Assembly (NCBI RefSeq): GCF_041734735.1
Contig: NC_134900.1
Span: 29,297,370 to 29,361,369 of the forward strand
DNA: 64,000 nt
Direction: 5' to 3'
From: Babylonia areolata
Taxonomy: Eukaryota > Mollusca > Gastropoda > Neogastropoda > Buccinidae
Shown: positions 20,371 through 64,000 of the stretch, one piece after another
Numbering within the stretch: position 1 is the stretch's first letter
Layout: each line of letters opens with the position of its first letter
The notes under the pieces: generated by a model
Databases searched by the model: none
What the model was told of the DNA's origin: nothing
Seen by the model: only the letters and a program-made list of their open reading frames with translations
Program-made: the position numbers and the translations under genes

Positions 20371-22750
20371 CTAATAAGCTTCTTAAGAATAATTGTGTGG
20401 AGTTTCAGTCCGTAACACAACTTAACTTTGATAGAGTACAGCTGAAAAGAATGTTGATTAATCAAAAGTAAATTCAAACACAAAACATTTGCTTATTAAG
20501 TTGAACCACTCTCCATTTGACATTGCTCTATGAGTGCAGTTGAACAAAGTACCATTGTTTCATATGTATGCATTGTACAGTTTGGACATTTCCAATTGAG
20601 GTTTCCCTGCCTACATTTTTTTCTTCTTGTTTTGGAACAGTGAATCAAACCAAGGGGAAGGCTGACAGCTTTAATTTTCTGATCACAGTATTGCTTGCTT
20701 AGCATAACATTTTCCAGTGATCACATTAGTTGTGGTTTTACCAACCCTGAATTCCTGCATTGCCTGTTGCAACAAACACATGAATTTTCTGAGTGTATGT
20801 TAACAAGCAGAATTGTCTAAATTGTTTTCAGGCTGGAAAAAAAAAATAGAAGAAAAGGCTGTGCAATATGGACTGAATGGAAGTTAACCTGGTAGAGTGT
20901 ACATAGACTGGCAGTGTGGTGACATTGTATGTAGTGTGTTAACCAGTTGTTACTGTGACCTTTGCTGCCATAAAGCCAGTGATCTCCTGCAGAGTTTGTT
21001 TTTATTATTATGAAAGCTATTATTTATGAAATTTCAAAGCCTGATAAGTGCAGGATGATGTCTCTGCAACTCCCATGTGACTGGGAGTAACGTCGTCCAC
21101 AAGTGTTAGAAACGAAGCCAACTGCAAGGATCCCTGGGTTGGATTCTCCAGGTGGTGGAGGAAATGGATGGGAGGTGCAGTGCAGGGTCAGGTGTTGTTT
21201 TGTGGGGGTGCATGTTCCCCCCAGGAGTCCAGGAATACAACTTGACTGTTGTACTTTCAAACTGTGGACGTGTCACCCCGACACAACACTCGACTCCGCG
21301 CCTTCCTGGCCAACTGCGGTGGACAGATGCCAGATTCCCCTACCACGCGTTAGACCCAATTGTATCTGGTTCTCTTGATGGTAATCAGAATATGTATCAG
21401 TGTACTTTTCTCTGTTGTCTAAGGTCAGGAAAGTACAAATTGGACATGCGTTTCAGTGTACTTTCCTGTCTGTTGTTGAGGACAGGAAAGTATATATGAC
21501 ACCAAATTGGGCATACGCATCAGTGTTTTCGGGGGGTGGGGGGACAGTAAAGTGAATTGGAGATGTGTTGGATGTGACGGAGACAGTCAGAGTGAAGGAA
21601 GGGAGGTGGTTTATGACTGCAGCCTTATCTGGTCGCAGTGTCTGCAGGTAGGACTGTCACTAGCTATCGGTAGAACTGGAGAATAGTTAAAATCCGAGGT
21701 GTGTGCTGTTGTTATCCAAGAGGTCTCTCCCTCCTCCATGTCTTTGATGGGACTTGTAGTGTTCTGTGAACACTGTCACCCAGAACTTTTTTCATTTTGT
21801 TTTTATCATAGTGTCATTTTTATCAGTAGTTGTTTTTGTCGGGTTTTTTCCTTCCCATCCATATCATTGTATTGAATGGTTGCAATGTATGTTAGCCTCG
21901 TGGTCTGCACAAGAGGAATAATTTTGTGAGTGGGGTTGTTACTAATTCTTTTTGCCACACGCTCTATGCACTTCTGTACAGTGAAAGGAAAATTTTATAA
22001 ATTTCCTAAAAAAAAATTTTTTTAAAAGCCCTCTCAACACATATACGACATAAGAAAGTTCTGTATCTGTCATACTGAAATAGGAGACGTAAGTTATGAT
22101 GATGAAATTATGCTGAGAAAAAAAAAGAGTAATTCAAACTTGTGGCAGACATATGTTTTGCTGAACAAATAGTTGCTCATGGTCATCAGACAGTGGGGCA
22201 GATCGGTCAGCATTAGCTGACCAGATCAAATGAAGTAGAAACGTTTCCTTTACATTTTTTTTGCAAGCAAATTGATAGCTGTTAGCACATTTTCTGATGT
22301 CAAAGTAGTAGCCGGGGATATCAGTTGGATGGATGTTGTGTGCGTGCACAAGCGTGTATGTTTTATTTATTGCTATGTTTGCTTTTGTCTTGTTTAAATC
22401 CCAGTAAGCTTGTTGGAACTGATGTCTTAATGCCACACTCCTGCTGTCGGGAGCAACACTGGCACTACGACAGACTGTGATCCCAAAATGCAGTACTGTA
22501 GACAGGTCCAAGAATGTGATGACTGCCAAAATAAACAGGGAGAAAAAGAAAAATGTGTGCAGGTTTTATGCGTTAAAAAAAACTTATGTCAAGGCTATGT
22601 GTCATGAACTTTCAACTAATTTAACGTCACTAAAAAGTTGTCAGTCTTCGAAAATTGAAGTTTCCTGTGCACCATCCACAAACCCTGACCTCCTGGTGTG
22701 CTTCCTTATCTACTTGAAATTTTCTGACAACCTGACTAATACTCAATGTA
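20371..22750. other. Convergent intergenic or long 3' UTR DNA
   Basis: No conserved protein, repeat family or RNA seen. A 131-codon open frame at 22134-22529 (-) has no recognisable domain or codon signature and is not called. Either gene's 3' UTR may extend into this stretch. Confidence 0.5.
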
Positions 22751-22754
22751 CAGT

Positions 22755-22880
22755 CAGCTAATGAGAAAACGGAACAGCCAGCCAATGAAACTTTGCAAAT
22801 CATCCACACTTGACCAATGAGAAAACGGAACAGCCAGCCAATGAAACTTTGCAAATCATCCACACTTGACCAATGAGAAT
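22755..22880. repeat. 56-bp tandem duplication with CCAAT boxes
   Basis: The unit AATGAGAAAACGGAACAGCC, AGCCAATGAAACTTTGC, AAATCATCCACACTTGACC occurs twice, with partial third edges. Four CCAAT motifs fall in about 100 bp. Confidence 0.9.
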
Positions 22881-25550
22881 TCATAACTCATCGCAGAAAC
22901 AGCCGATGAGTTTCAGGCAGACCTGTTGAGGCAAATGTATCTGGGTGAAACAAAATGGGAATGGCCAGCATCAACTTTGCTTTGCACACAGAAACATCTA
23001 ACTCCACTGAAAAACATTCATCAAACCATTCTCTCCTGTGTGTTTACCAAAAACCTCCATACAAAAAAAAAAAACAAAAAAACCCTTCATTCAACTGAAA
23101 CATTTGTTCATTTTGTCATTCATTTTAAACCTTATATAATAATGAAACAGAACTGGTACATGTACACCAAAATGTACATTTCTTTTTCTAGATTAACCAT
23201 TCTTCATCTTAATCATTGGCAATCAATTATGTATATGGGGGGAAAAAAAAAAAAAACTGTACAGATTATGCCCCTTTGTAGTTTTCAGGGACATAAACAC
23301 ACATATGCAAAAAAAAAAAAAAGGAAATGCCACTCAACAAAAAAAAAAAAAAATCACAACAAATACAAATCCTGCCTCCAAATAAAATGACAGCAAGTCC
23401 AACACATACACCATGGCAATAGACAAATGAATGTGGATCATTGGGGGCCGGAGGGGTTCGGTTCAGGGGGGGGACCTGACAACTACCTGGTCAGCACAGA
23501 ACTGACACTGAAGCCAGACCACACAAGTTACAGAGCACTGCTGTGAGCAAAATCTGCAAACTAGCAGCCAGAAAGGTATAAGTATTGCATCTTATATATC
23601 TTCAGTTCAAATACATTTCCTGGTACACACACACACACACACACATTCACTCTACACCCTCAAAGATTCTGCCACCCGACATACAAATGCTGTGAGAAAA
23701 TTCCCAACCCCCCACACCCCTATCAACGCATCAAAAGTCTACACACTAAAGAACGTTATGTATTAAAAATCAATGGGTTATCAGCAGAAAGGCTTCAGCA
23801 GATGTCCATCATGTGCTGGACACCATTCTCCAGTTTGGATCAAACATCGTGTCAATGTTTCCTGGCTTTGTTATCATCATTCTCACAGATGCTGTATCTG
23901 TGTACCACCACCCAGTGCTCCTCTGGCAGACCTGTTAACACATCCATTCTAAATGTGTTGCATACTAATCTTAAAAATGCAAATATTAATCTCATGACAT
24001 AGACGATAGTAGATAAAAATACTTTCATTTTCATAGCGTTTTCAACCGATAAATAAACAACTTTTGCACAAACATTTTTCAACGTATTTACAGTCATACA
24101 CAATTAAAAATCTCGTGTTCACTGCGTAGCCTCACACTGAAGACTGGTTTCCTATTCACTCTGGCCAAAACCGAGTGGGTCAGAGACAAACTGTCATGAC
24201 CAAGTGAAGAATGACTCGATGACTATCCACACACCAAGACCCCAGACCTGAACGACTTGAACTTAAGGGCAACTGGTCATTTAAACTCCATCAAGATAGT
24301 GCACACACAACCCCAGCCATCCAGACCAAAATCCTATCTCAGCTGCTACTGACCAGTGGCTAGTGCCTTTCGTCAGCAAAATTTATCACCCAGGGGACTC
24401 CCCTCCACTACTGTTGGAAGCAACTGAGGGCTGGAACTGTGATGCTGTACAGCTGTAGTGCTCAGGAGTCTCACAGGCCTGTGTGGCACGTTTCTGTGGA
24501 CAACGATCCAGCACGCTCCATTCTGGAATTGACTGTCCAACAAACACAAGGTGAAGACCTGTCCACCGTAGGCTCTCTTGACCAACACAGCCCTGTGGAG
24601 GATCAGAGTTCTGGTCGACACACCACCTCAGTATAGTGGGCAGCATTTTGCCACATGCAGAAATGTGCACTGTCTTGATTTTTTGAGCCAGCAGTAGGCA
24701 AGGAAGTAGAATATGACTTCTTTTTTTTTGTAACAGAATAGAAATAAAACAAACATAATACATGCATCCTTTCAGAAATGTTAAAACACATTTATAATCA
24801 TTTTCTTCTTCTTTTTTTCTTTTTTTTCTTTTTTTTTTTTTACCATTTCAAGGTACTGTAGTGTTCTGAACCTTTCACATGTGCAATCAGGTCTGCTCTG
24901 AGGGTATCAACTGTGTGAGGAACATAAAAATTCACCACACGAATTTCACATTTTTAACTTACTTGTGTTCCTGTTTTAAACTGTACCCAAACCTACTGTT
25001 CACCCAGCATTCAACACGGCTCAGCTAAAACATGATACATTATACAGTGATAAATATTTCGAAGTGTTCAGCTTCTATCACAGTCTGATAAAAATGACAA
25101 TGACACATACAACTTGACTATGTTTTCACTCCCTTCATCTTCAGAACTGGACCAAGGTGGGGACAATAACGTCAAAGACATCAAGGAATGCACCTTCCTT
25201 TCAGCTCCAAATCTGTCAGGGCTTGGTCATACACTTTTCCGCATCAGACATGATGGGTTTTACATCATTATCAACCTCAGGTTGAAGGCCAAGATCATGA
25301 AGAAGGAATTAGTCCAACACTACCATGGCTCAGTCTTAATACAGTGTATGGATCAGTCCAGACACAATGAGGCCTCACTGGAACAAAAGGAATGACTACA
25401 CTTCAAGAAGCCTCAGAGGACAGACCAATTTTCAGGGAGCATGCAGCAGCATGACACTTGTGTTTGACATGAACATCATGTGTATGACTGACTGAGCCAT
25501 ACATTGCCATGCTATCAGAAATATGCAACTGTCAACACAAGTATGGGCTT
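22881..25550. other. Intergenic, no supported feature
   Basis: A-rich with poly-A tracts at 23065-23090, 23239-23256 and 23309-23352, a (CA)n at 23625-23644 and a T-rich tract at 24808-24841. No exon-like sequence or recognised repeat. Confidence 0.5.
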
Positions 25551-25830
25551 GTAGTTGTCAACACCAGTACTACAGTGGTATCATCTTCATGTAGCTAATA
25601 CTGGAACTGATTATCTGGGGCTTGTAACTGTCATCAACAGTACGTACTACAGTGGTATCATCTTCATGTAGCTAATACTGGAACTGATTATCTGGGGCTT
25701 GTAACTGTCATCAACAGTACATACTACAGTGGTATCATCTTCATGTAGCTAATACTGGAACTGATTATCTGGGGCTTGTAACTGTCATCAACAGTACTAT
25801 AGTGGTATCATCTTCATGTAACTTACACTA
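25551..25830. repeat. About 98-bp tandem repeat, near three copies
   Basis: Unit contains TACTACAGTGGTATCATCTT, CATGTAGCTAATACTGGAAC and TGATTATCTGGGGCTTG, then GTAACTGTCATCAACAG. Copies are almost identical. Confidence 0.92.
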
Positions 25831-27580
25831 GAACATGCACATTTCCACAGTTTCAACTGAATGATTCTGGATGAGTTAAATAATGCATGTTTTATGGTTG
25901 AAGGCTATTTGACAACTGACAAAAAAGGTATCACTTTGGGTATACAATGCTATCACTTTGGACTGCCAGGCACAATGTCTTGCCTAAAACATGTGGATAT
26001 TCTACACAGTGAGTGAGCATCATTTTCAAGAGGTACAAATTTCTTTACACAAGCATCCCCATCCCCCTACACCCACACCCCCAAGAAAAAAAAACACCAA
26101 AAAATGAACACAAACTATTACCTTTTTGAAACTTTTCTTTTAAACACTTACTCCGGCCTTTTCAATTCTTCAGCACATCACATCTGAATCTGACACCTGA
26201 TGAACCCACCAGCCCCGACAATAAATGTGTTTTTTGTTGTCGTTTTTTTTCCATGTCTACCATGCACACAAAGTTTGTCTAAATCTCTGAAGTGGAGCAC
26301 CCTCAACTCCTAACCTTCATCCCTGCAATGTTACACACACCTATCTGAGTGCCAAATAATAGATATCTTCACACATTTCTGAGAGTGTGCTGCCACAAAA
26401 ATACAGGCTACAGTTAATCCATACGACCCCAGATCTTCCTTTCTCCACATCCAACCACAGCTTCTGTTCCTGCATATTCCAAATCACCACCTGTTTGTGA
26501 ACAACAAAATCCCCTCAACTGCTCCAATTGGGTTTCTCCAAAAATCCCCAGGCCATGTGGGCGATTTTCACATCATGAACAGCGTACAGGCTACAGAATG
26601 CTGTATACTGTAGGGACAACACAACCACTGATACAATTCCTGCAGTCCAAACCACTCAAACAAGACACTGTGTAAAAAAAAAAAATCATGCAATGCTGAA
26701 TAAAAACAGTGACAAACTGAACATTCATAAACAAAAAGCATACAATGAGCATTCCAATCCACAAAAAAAATAAAATAAAATAAAATAAAATGCCAAAATT
26801 TCTTCAATTTAACTAAAAAGCATTTTGCACATGATGAATATCATTTTCTTGGCAAAAGAAAGGTTATAAATTTTCCATTTTTCTCACAGGATAAAATCAA
26901 ACGATTTAAACGCCATCAAGCCTCCCCATGTAGGTTCATTCATTCTTTAAAACCCATCTTAACCAACAATAATCAGAAACAGCAAAGAAACATAAGACAA
27001 TGAAGCTGTGTCAAATGACAATATCCATTACACCACATGAGCACAGAAATGGGGCCTTCCTTTACATCGTCCCTGTTTTACTAGTATCCAGGATATAAAA
27101 ATACCTTGATACAGTGTGTAATTATTGTTCTCTACCACCCCCTTACTAGCTAAACAGCCTCTGATCACTGATAAATGGGGGGAAAGGTTTCTCATGTCTT
27201 GTGGACAAAAAAATAATTTTTCCTCTTGTTTTTTTGTTGTTGTTGTTTTTTTCACATGTTGCTGTCACTGTAAAAACTATCTACCACAGGGAGGGAGATA
27301 CACTGTACCATTCCTACAGAATAATTCAGAAAAAAGGGGTCTATGCCTGTTACAAACTTCAACAGTATTCTTTAAATACTGACTCCCTAAAAGTGATCAT
27401 ACAGTGTAAAGACGTTTCCATAATGTGCCCAAGAACAGACTATGTGCATTGTTATACAGTATACCAGTACATCCTACAAATTTTAACGGTATCTGACACC
27501 AGTCTGAATATCAACTCATTGCAGACCACCCACAATCTGTTCTTCTTCCTTCCCAACAGTCTTCCATCCAAACAATGAAA
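25831..27580. other. Intergenic, no supported feature
   Basis: A-rich sequence with (TAAAA)n near 26768-26792 and poly-A tracts. No gene, RNA or transposon end recognised. Confidence 0.5.
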
Positions 27581-27582
27581 GT

Positions 27583-27700
27583 TTCAGTTTCAGTAGCTCA
27601 AGGAGGCGTCACTGCATTCGGACAAATCCATATACGCTACACCACATCTGCCAAACAGATGCCTGACCAGCAGCGTAACCCAACACGCTTTGAAAACATC
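27583..27700 (-). mobile_element. SINE-like repeat, family 3
   Basis: Reverse-strand copy: TTTCAGTTTCAGTAGCTCAA, GGAGGCGTCACTGCATTC, TACGCTACACCACATCTGCC and CAGCAGCGTAACCCAACACG match 2575-2690 and 4505-4625 in reverse complement. Confidence 0.85.
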
Positions 27701-27950
27701 ACTGGAAATATCTCCTAATCATTTAAGCACATTTTCTTTCTTGATGGCTCATAACTGAACACACAATGTAAAAAAAAAAAAAAAAAAAAACTCAACTAAA
27801 AACACCTCCTGATCATTTAAACACGTTTTCTTTGTTGATAGTTCACAACTGAACATACAACAACAAAAAACTGAAAATACATCCAAATTATTCAAGCAAT
27901 ATTTCTTTGTTAATAGCTGATAATGGAACATACAGTTTATCTTTAATGGA
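27700..27950. repeat. About 80-bp diverged tandem repeat, three copies
   Basis: Each copy has ATCATTTAAACAC-like, TTTTCTTTGTTGATAG and CACAACTGAACATACAA blocks followed by an A-rich tract. Copies are visibly diverged, so the array is older than most others here. Confidence 0.75.
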
Positions 27951-28564
27951 AAAAAACTAAAAAGACCTCCTGATTATACAGTTGTTTTTTTTTTGGTTTG
28001 GTTTTTTTTTTGGCAAGTTCATCACAGTTTCGACATGCGTTTCCTCCAACACCTGTCCACTGTCCCTCCCACCACCTAGCAACCAGTGAACGTACACACC
28101 TTCAGCTTCCTACCCAAAATGTAATGGACCAAGAGCACACACCAAAATAAACTGAGATCAGGTCAGAGACTGATACACTGTAAATAGCCTGAACTGATTT
28201 CCTGGGTAAGAGAGACAGGCAAACCCATGCCTCAGAGTAGGACAGAAGGCATTGAGACAATCATGCCATTTCAAAGAAATACAATCAAGACCCAACTTTA
28301 GAAATAAAAACAACTGTGTTGACAAACATTTAACCATACATACACTATTTCTCAGATGTACTCAAGACCTGGAAAACTTCTCTCTTTTTTTTTTTTTTAT
28401 CATGCACAAAGTCCCTTTTTTTTTTTTTAGTTAATATTTTAATCTCCATTGAGTCAAGCAGACCCAAACCAGAGTACCCTGAGCAAAACCTTACTGTCAT
28501 AGCATAAATATTTTAATACAGGACAGTCATGGTACTTCACTATTCCTGGCACCACAGGCTGTAC

Positions 28565-28630
28565 TTGTATTTGTATTTCTTTTTATCACAACAGATTTCT
28601 CTGTGTGAAATTCAGGCTGCTCTCCCCAGT
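28565..28630 (-). mobile_element. SINE family 2 fragment
   Basis: TTTTTATCACAACAGATTTC, TCTGTGTGAAATTCAGGC and TGCTCTCCCCAG match the tail of family 2; the rest of the element is absent. Confidence 0.8.
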
Positions 28631-28640
28631 TATCCACTCC

Positions 28641-28646
28641 TTTATT
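28641..28646 (-). terminator. Possible KDM5 poly-A signal AATAAA
   Basis: TTTATT on the + strand is AATAAA in KDM5 orientation, 2.8 kb after its stop. An ATTAAA variant lies nearer at about 29965. Motif evidence only; the true end is unknown. Confidence 0.25.
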
Positions 28647-29044
28647 TAATAATATTATAATCATCATACAGTCCTGGAGGGGAAAAAAATTCAGCACATA
28701 TCTTTGGCTCAATGCACGCAAGATCAGTACAAATTCACTACACAAAACAACACAATCTCCCATGGTCAACAAACACAATACCTGGACTGATTTACAATTC
28801 TGTGCTTACTGATTCTAAAGAATAAAGCAGTTACAGTCAAACAGAAATAAAAACTGGTAATTGGACTTTCAGAATTCAGGCACTTCATTAACTCAATCCT
28901 GTTTTTGAAAAATGATAAAAACGTTATTCAGGAAGTCGTGCTGTGTCTTATGTTCCGAGTCATATCACACAAAGCATATTAATTTTTTACTTTGCTGCTC
29001 TGGTCCAGCCGACCACACAGGCCATATCAGGACTGACCAACAAA

Positions 29045-29215
29045 TATATAAAAATAGAGGGCGCTAGTCAAGGGGGAGGTAACCTACTTTGGGAGGTTAT
29101 CGGCCGTAGCTACTTTCATTTTCTCCGCATAGGCGAGTAGTAGTTTGCAAAGGACAGGAATCAGACCCCTGCCGGAGTCTGCACTAGTGGGTCACAGTTA
29201 AGTATATGTAGTTAA
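29045..29215 (+). mobile_element. Fossil terminal fragment of DIRS-like retroelement
   Basis: Matches in reverse complement the terminal part of the element at 46573-47257 (blocks GGAGGTTATCGGCCGTAG, GACCCCTGCCGGAGTCTGCA and a GGGTCAC-AAGTAT end). It is a diverged end fragment with no coding part, older than the 46-kb copy. Confidence 0.6.
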
Positions 29216-30460
29216 GTTAAAAATTATAGCCCAGCACAATTCTCTTCACACCATGTGTACCAGGACTGGAAACTTGCAGAAAGCCCTGAGGGCTGTGTGC
29301 TGACTGTGCCGAGTTCCGCTGGCCCAGAGTGGACAAGTTTTCATAGTCAGAAACCTGCTGTGGAAATCACACTTATCTCACACCTGGCCTGGGTGCCTTT
29401 TAAATGATGACGTCAACATGAGGTCCACATTAAATTGTGTGTGTGTGTGTGTGCAAGACAAAGGGGCAGGCCCAATCTGAATCAGTCCATGTCAGACACC
29501 ACACACGGCAACTGACTGTTCACTTCTTTTTCTTTCTATTCCATACAGTAGTGCTGTACACGGTAAAGGTTTTCATATCCACTGACCTTAGTGCACCACA
29601 TTCACACCACCTGAAACTCCTGCCATTTTTTTCCTTCTCTGCAGCACTATCTGCATCATTTCCTTTCAAAAACTGAACTACATGGCATAGCTGTCATGGC
29701 AGTTAAGTGTCCATGTTGTTAAGTACCAAATTACTTTACACGTATACTGTCACTGTATAACTGTGTCTAATGCTTTTCATACTTCAATGGCAAGGAATAA
29801 AAAAATTAAAAAACTTTAAAAAAAACCAAAAAAAAACCACACACGCTTCATATCTTTCTACAATGCTTTCAAACCTCCACCCCCACATGACACCAACAGC
29901 TATTAAAACAGTAAGCTGATCATGGCATACTAAACAATATGGACTTTTTCCAATAAAACTTTAATCTACAATTTATGTACCAGTTCACGATGCTGTAATG
30001 CACCTTTCTCCAAACATTCAGTATCATAACACAGTTGTCGTTTTTTTCAATCACTCACGTACTGAAAAGGATCAATGCTGACCACTGCTGACTGCAAAGC
30101 TGAGATTCAGCGACAACAACAATAATAATGAATGTCCTGTGTGTCTGCAGCTCCCAGTTTCATACAACTGGTTTTCTGCTCCTGCCTTTCAATCCTACAC
30201 TCCTTACTCTCTCTCTCTCTCTGTGCATTGTAATGTCCCTTCAAACTGTCCACAAAACAACATGTCAAATAGTACAACCCACAATTCTACGACCGCAGGA
30301 CAAAGAGAACCAGAAAAAGAAAAAAAAAAAAAAAAAACACAGAAAGCAAGACTAGGATAACAACACACCAAACAAAAACCCACAACACTGATGAGGTTTA
30401 AAGTCTGGGAGGACCGAACACGCATACATCTGTCGGTACAATGTCACATGGAGCTCACTG
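29216..30460. other. Likely KDM5 3' UTR or flank, no other feature
   Basis: Mixed sequence with a (TG)n near 29436-29453, poly-A at about 30319-30337 and no recognised repeat or coding block. Confidence 0.45.
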
Positions 30461-30464
30461 TCCA

Positions 30465-31400
30465 ATACAGTGACACGTCATAGGGGTGGAGAGAAGACAG
30501 TGACATGTCATAGGGGTGGAGAGAAGACAGTGACGTGTCATAGGGGTGGAGAGAAGACAGTGACATGACATAGGGATGGAGAGAAGACAGTGACATGTCA
30601 CAGAGGGTGGAGAGAAGACAGTGACGTGTCACATGGGTGGAGAGAAGACAGTGACATGTCATAGGGATGGAGAGAAGACAGTGACATGACATAGGGATGG
30701 AGAGAAGACAGTGACATGTCATAGGGATGGAGAGAAGACAGTGACATGTCATAGGGGTGGAGAGAAGACAGTGACATGACATAGGGATGGCGAGAAGACA
30801 GTGACATGTCACCGAGGGTGGAGAGAAGACAGTGACATGTCATAGGGGTGGAGAGAAGACAGTGACATGTCACAGAGGGTGGAGAGAAGACAGTGACATG
30901 TCATAGGGGTGGAGAGAAGACAGTGACATGTCAGAGGTGGAGAGAAGACAGTGACATGTCATAGGGGTGGAGAGAAGACAGTGACATGTCATAGGGGTGG
31001 AGAGAAGACAGTGACATGACATAGGGATGGAGAGAAGACAGTGACATGTCATAGGGGTGGAGAGAAGACAGTGACATGTCACAGAGGGTGGAGAGAAGAC
31101 AGTGACGTGTCATATGGGTGGAGAGAAGACAGTGACATGTCATATGGGTGGAGAGAAGACAGTGACATGTCATAGGGGTGGAGAGAAGACAGTGAATGTC
31201 ACAGGGGTGTAGAGAAGACAGTGACATGTCATAGGGGTGGAGAGAAGACAGTGACGTGTCATATGGGTGGAGAGAAGACAGTGACATGTCATAGGGTGGA
31301 GAGAAGACAGTGACATGTCATAGGGGTGGAGAGAAGACAGTGACATGTCATAGGGGTGGAGAGAAGACAGTGACATGTCATAAAGGTGGAGAAAAAACGG
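30465..31400 (-). repeat. 30-bp minisatellite in KDM5 3' UTR, about 31 copies
   Basis: In KDM5 orientation the unit reads GACATGTCACTGTCTTCTCT then CCACCCCTAT. It starts about 25 bp after the KDM5 stop, so it lies in the 3' UTR if that UTR is at least 1 kb. Unit variants (ATGGG, AGAGGG, AGGGA) are scattered, not blocked. Frames reading repeats of MTCHCLLSTP are by-products. Confidence 0.93.
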
Positions 31401-31424
31401 CCACAAGTCACAGTAATGTCAGTG

Positions 31425-63954
<32,530 letters not shown>

Positions 63955-64000
63955 TCAACTTCAGCAATTTTGAAAGTCTAGAAAGATTTAAACCGTAAAT

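Noticed and set aside
22134-22529. 131-residue open frame on the - strand
   Set aside because: No recognisable family, no splice or promoter context, AT-rich codons; length is within chance for 64 kb.

Overview
The window is nuclear DNA of an animal, most likely a gastropod mollusc and plausibly a caenogastropod. The evidence is two intron-rich genes whose proteins match animal families, short GC-rich exons between GT/AG sites, and long introns full of TG/CA, poly-A/T and minisatellite tracts and of tRNA-headed SINEs of a kind I associate with molluscs. Species cannot be fixed from sequence alone.

Layout: two genes run tail to tail. On the + strand, 2234-18768 holds the last seven coding exons of an IQSEC/BRAG-type Arf guanine-nucleotide exchange factor: the end of the Sec7-PH linker, the PH domain and a C-terminal tail ending in a PDZ-ligand-like T-E-V. 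Its catalytic Sec7 domain lies left of the window. On the - strand, 63777 down to 31425 holds the last 18 coding exons of a KDM5-family H3K4 demethylase: end of JmjC, C5HC2 zinc finger, PLU-1 region, PHD2, lysine-rich segments, PHD3 and a long acidic tail. Exon phases agree at every junction; the KDM5 exons sum to 1,319 codons plus a stop. The 5' ends and promoters of both genes are outside. Between them (18769-31424) lie the 3' UTRs and intergenic DNA, with no gene I can support.

Introns and the intergenic region carry at least four SINE-like families, 3' ends of LINEs, one long decayed L1/Tx1-like LINE (57141-60180), a TTAA-bounded MITE family (four copies), a hairpin-ended non-autonomous element (two copies, both nested in other repeats), fossils of a DIRS-like tyrosine-recombinase retroelement, and over a dozen minisatellites. 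KDM5 acts on chromatin and IQSEC at membranes, so the pairing suggests no shared pathway.

The most interesting structure is at exon edges. In both genes a dead copy of an exon edge lies beside the real exon, and in both a TTAA MITE sits between two of the copies. Several exons have UG-repeat 3' splice sites, and some minisatellites repeat splice-site-like sequence.
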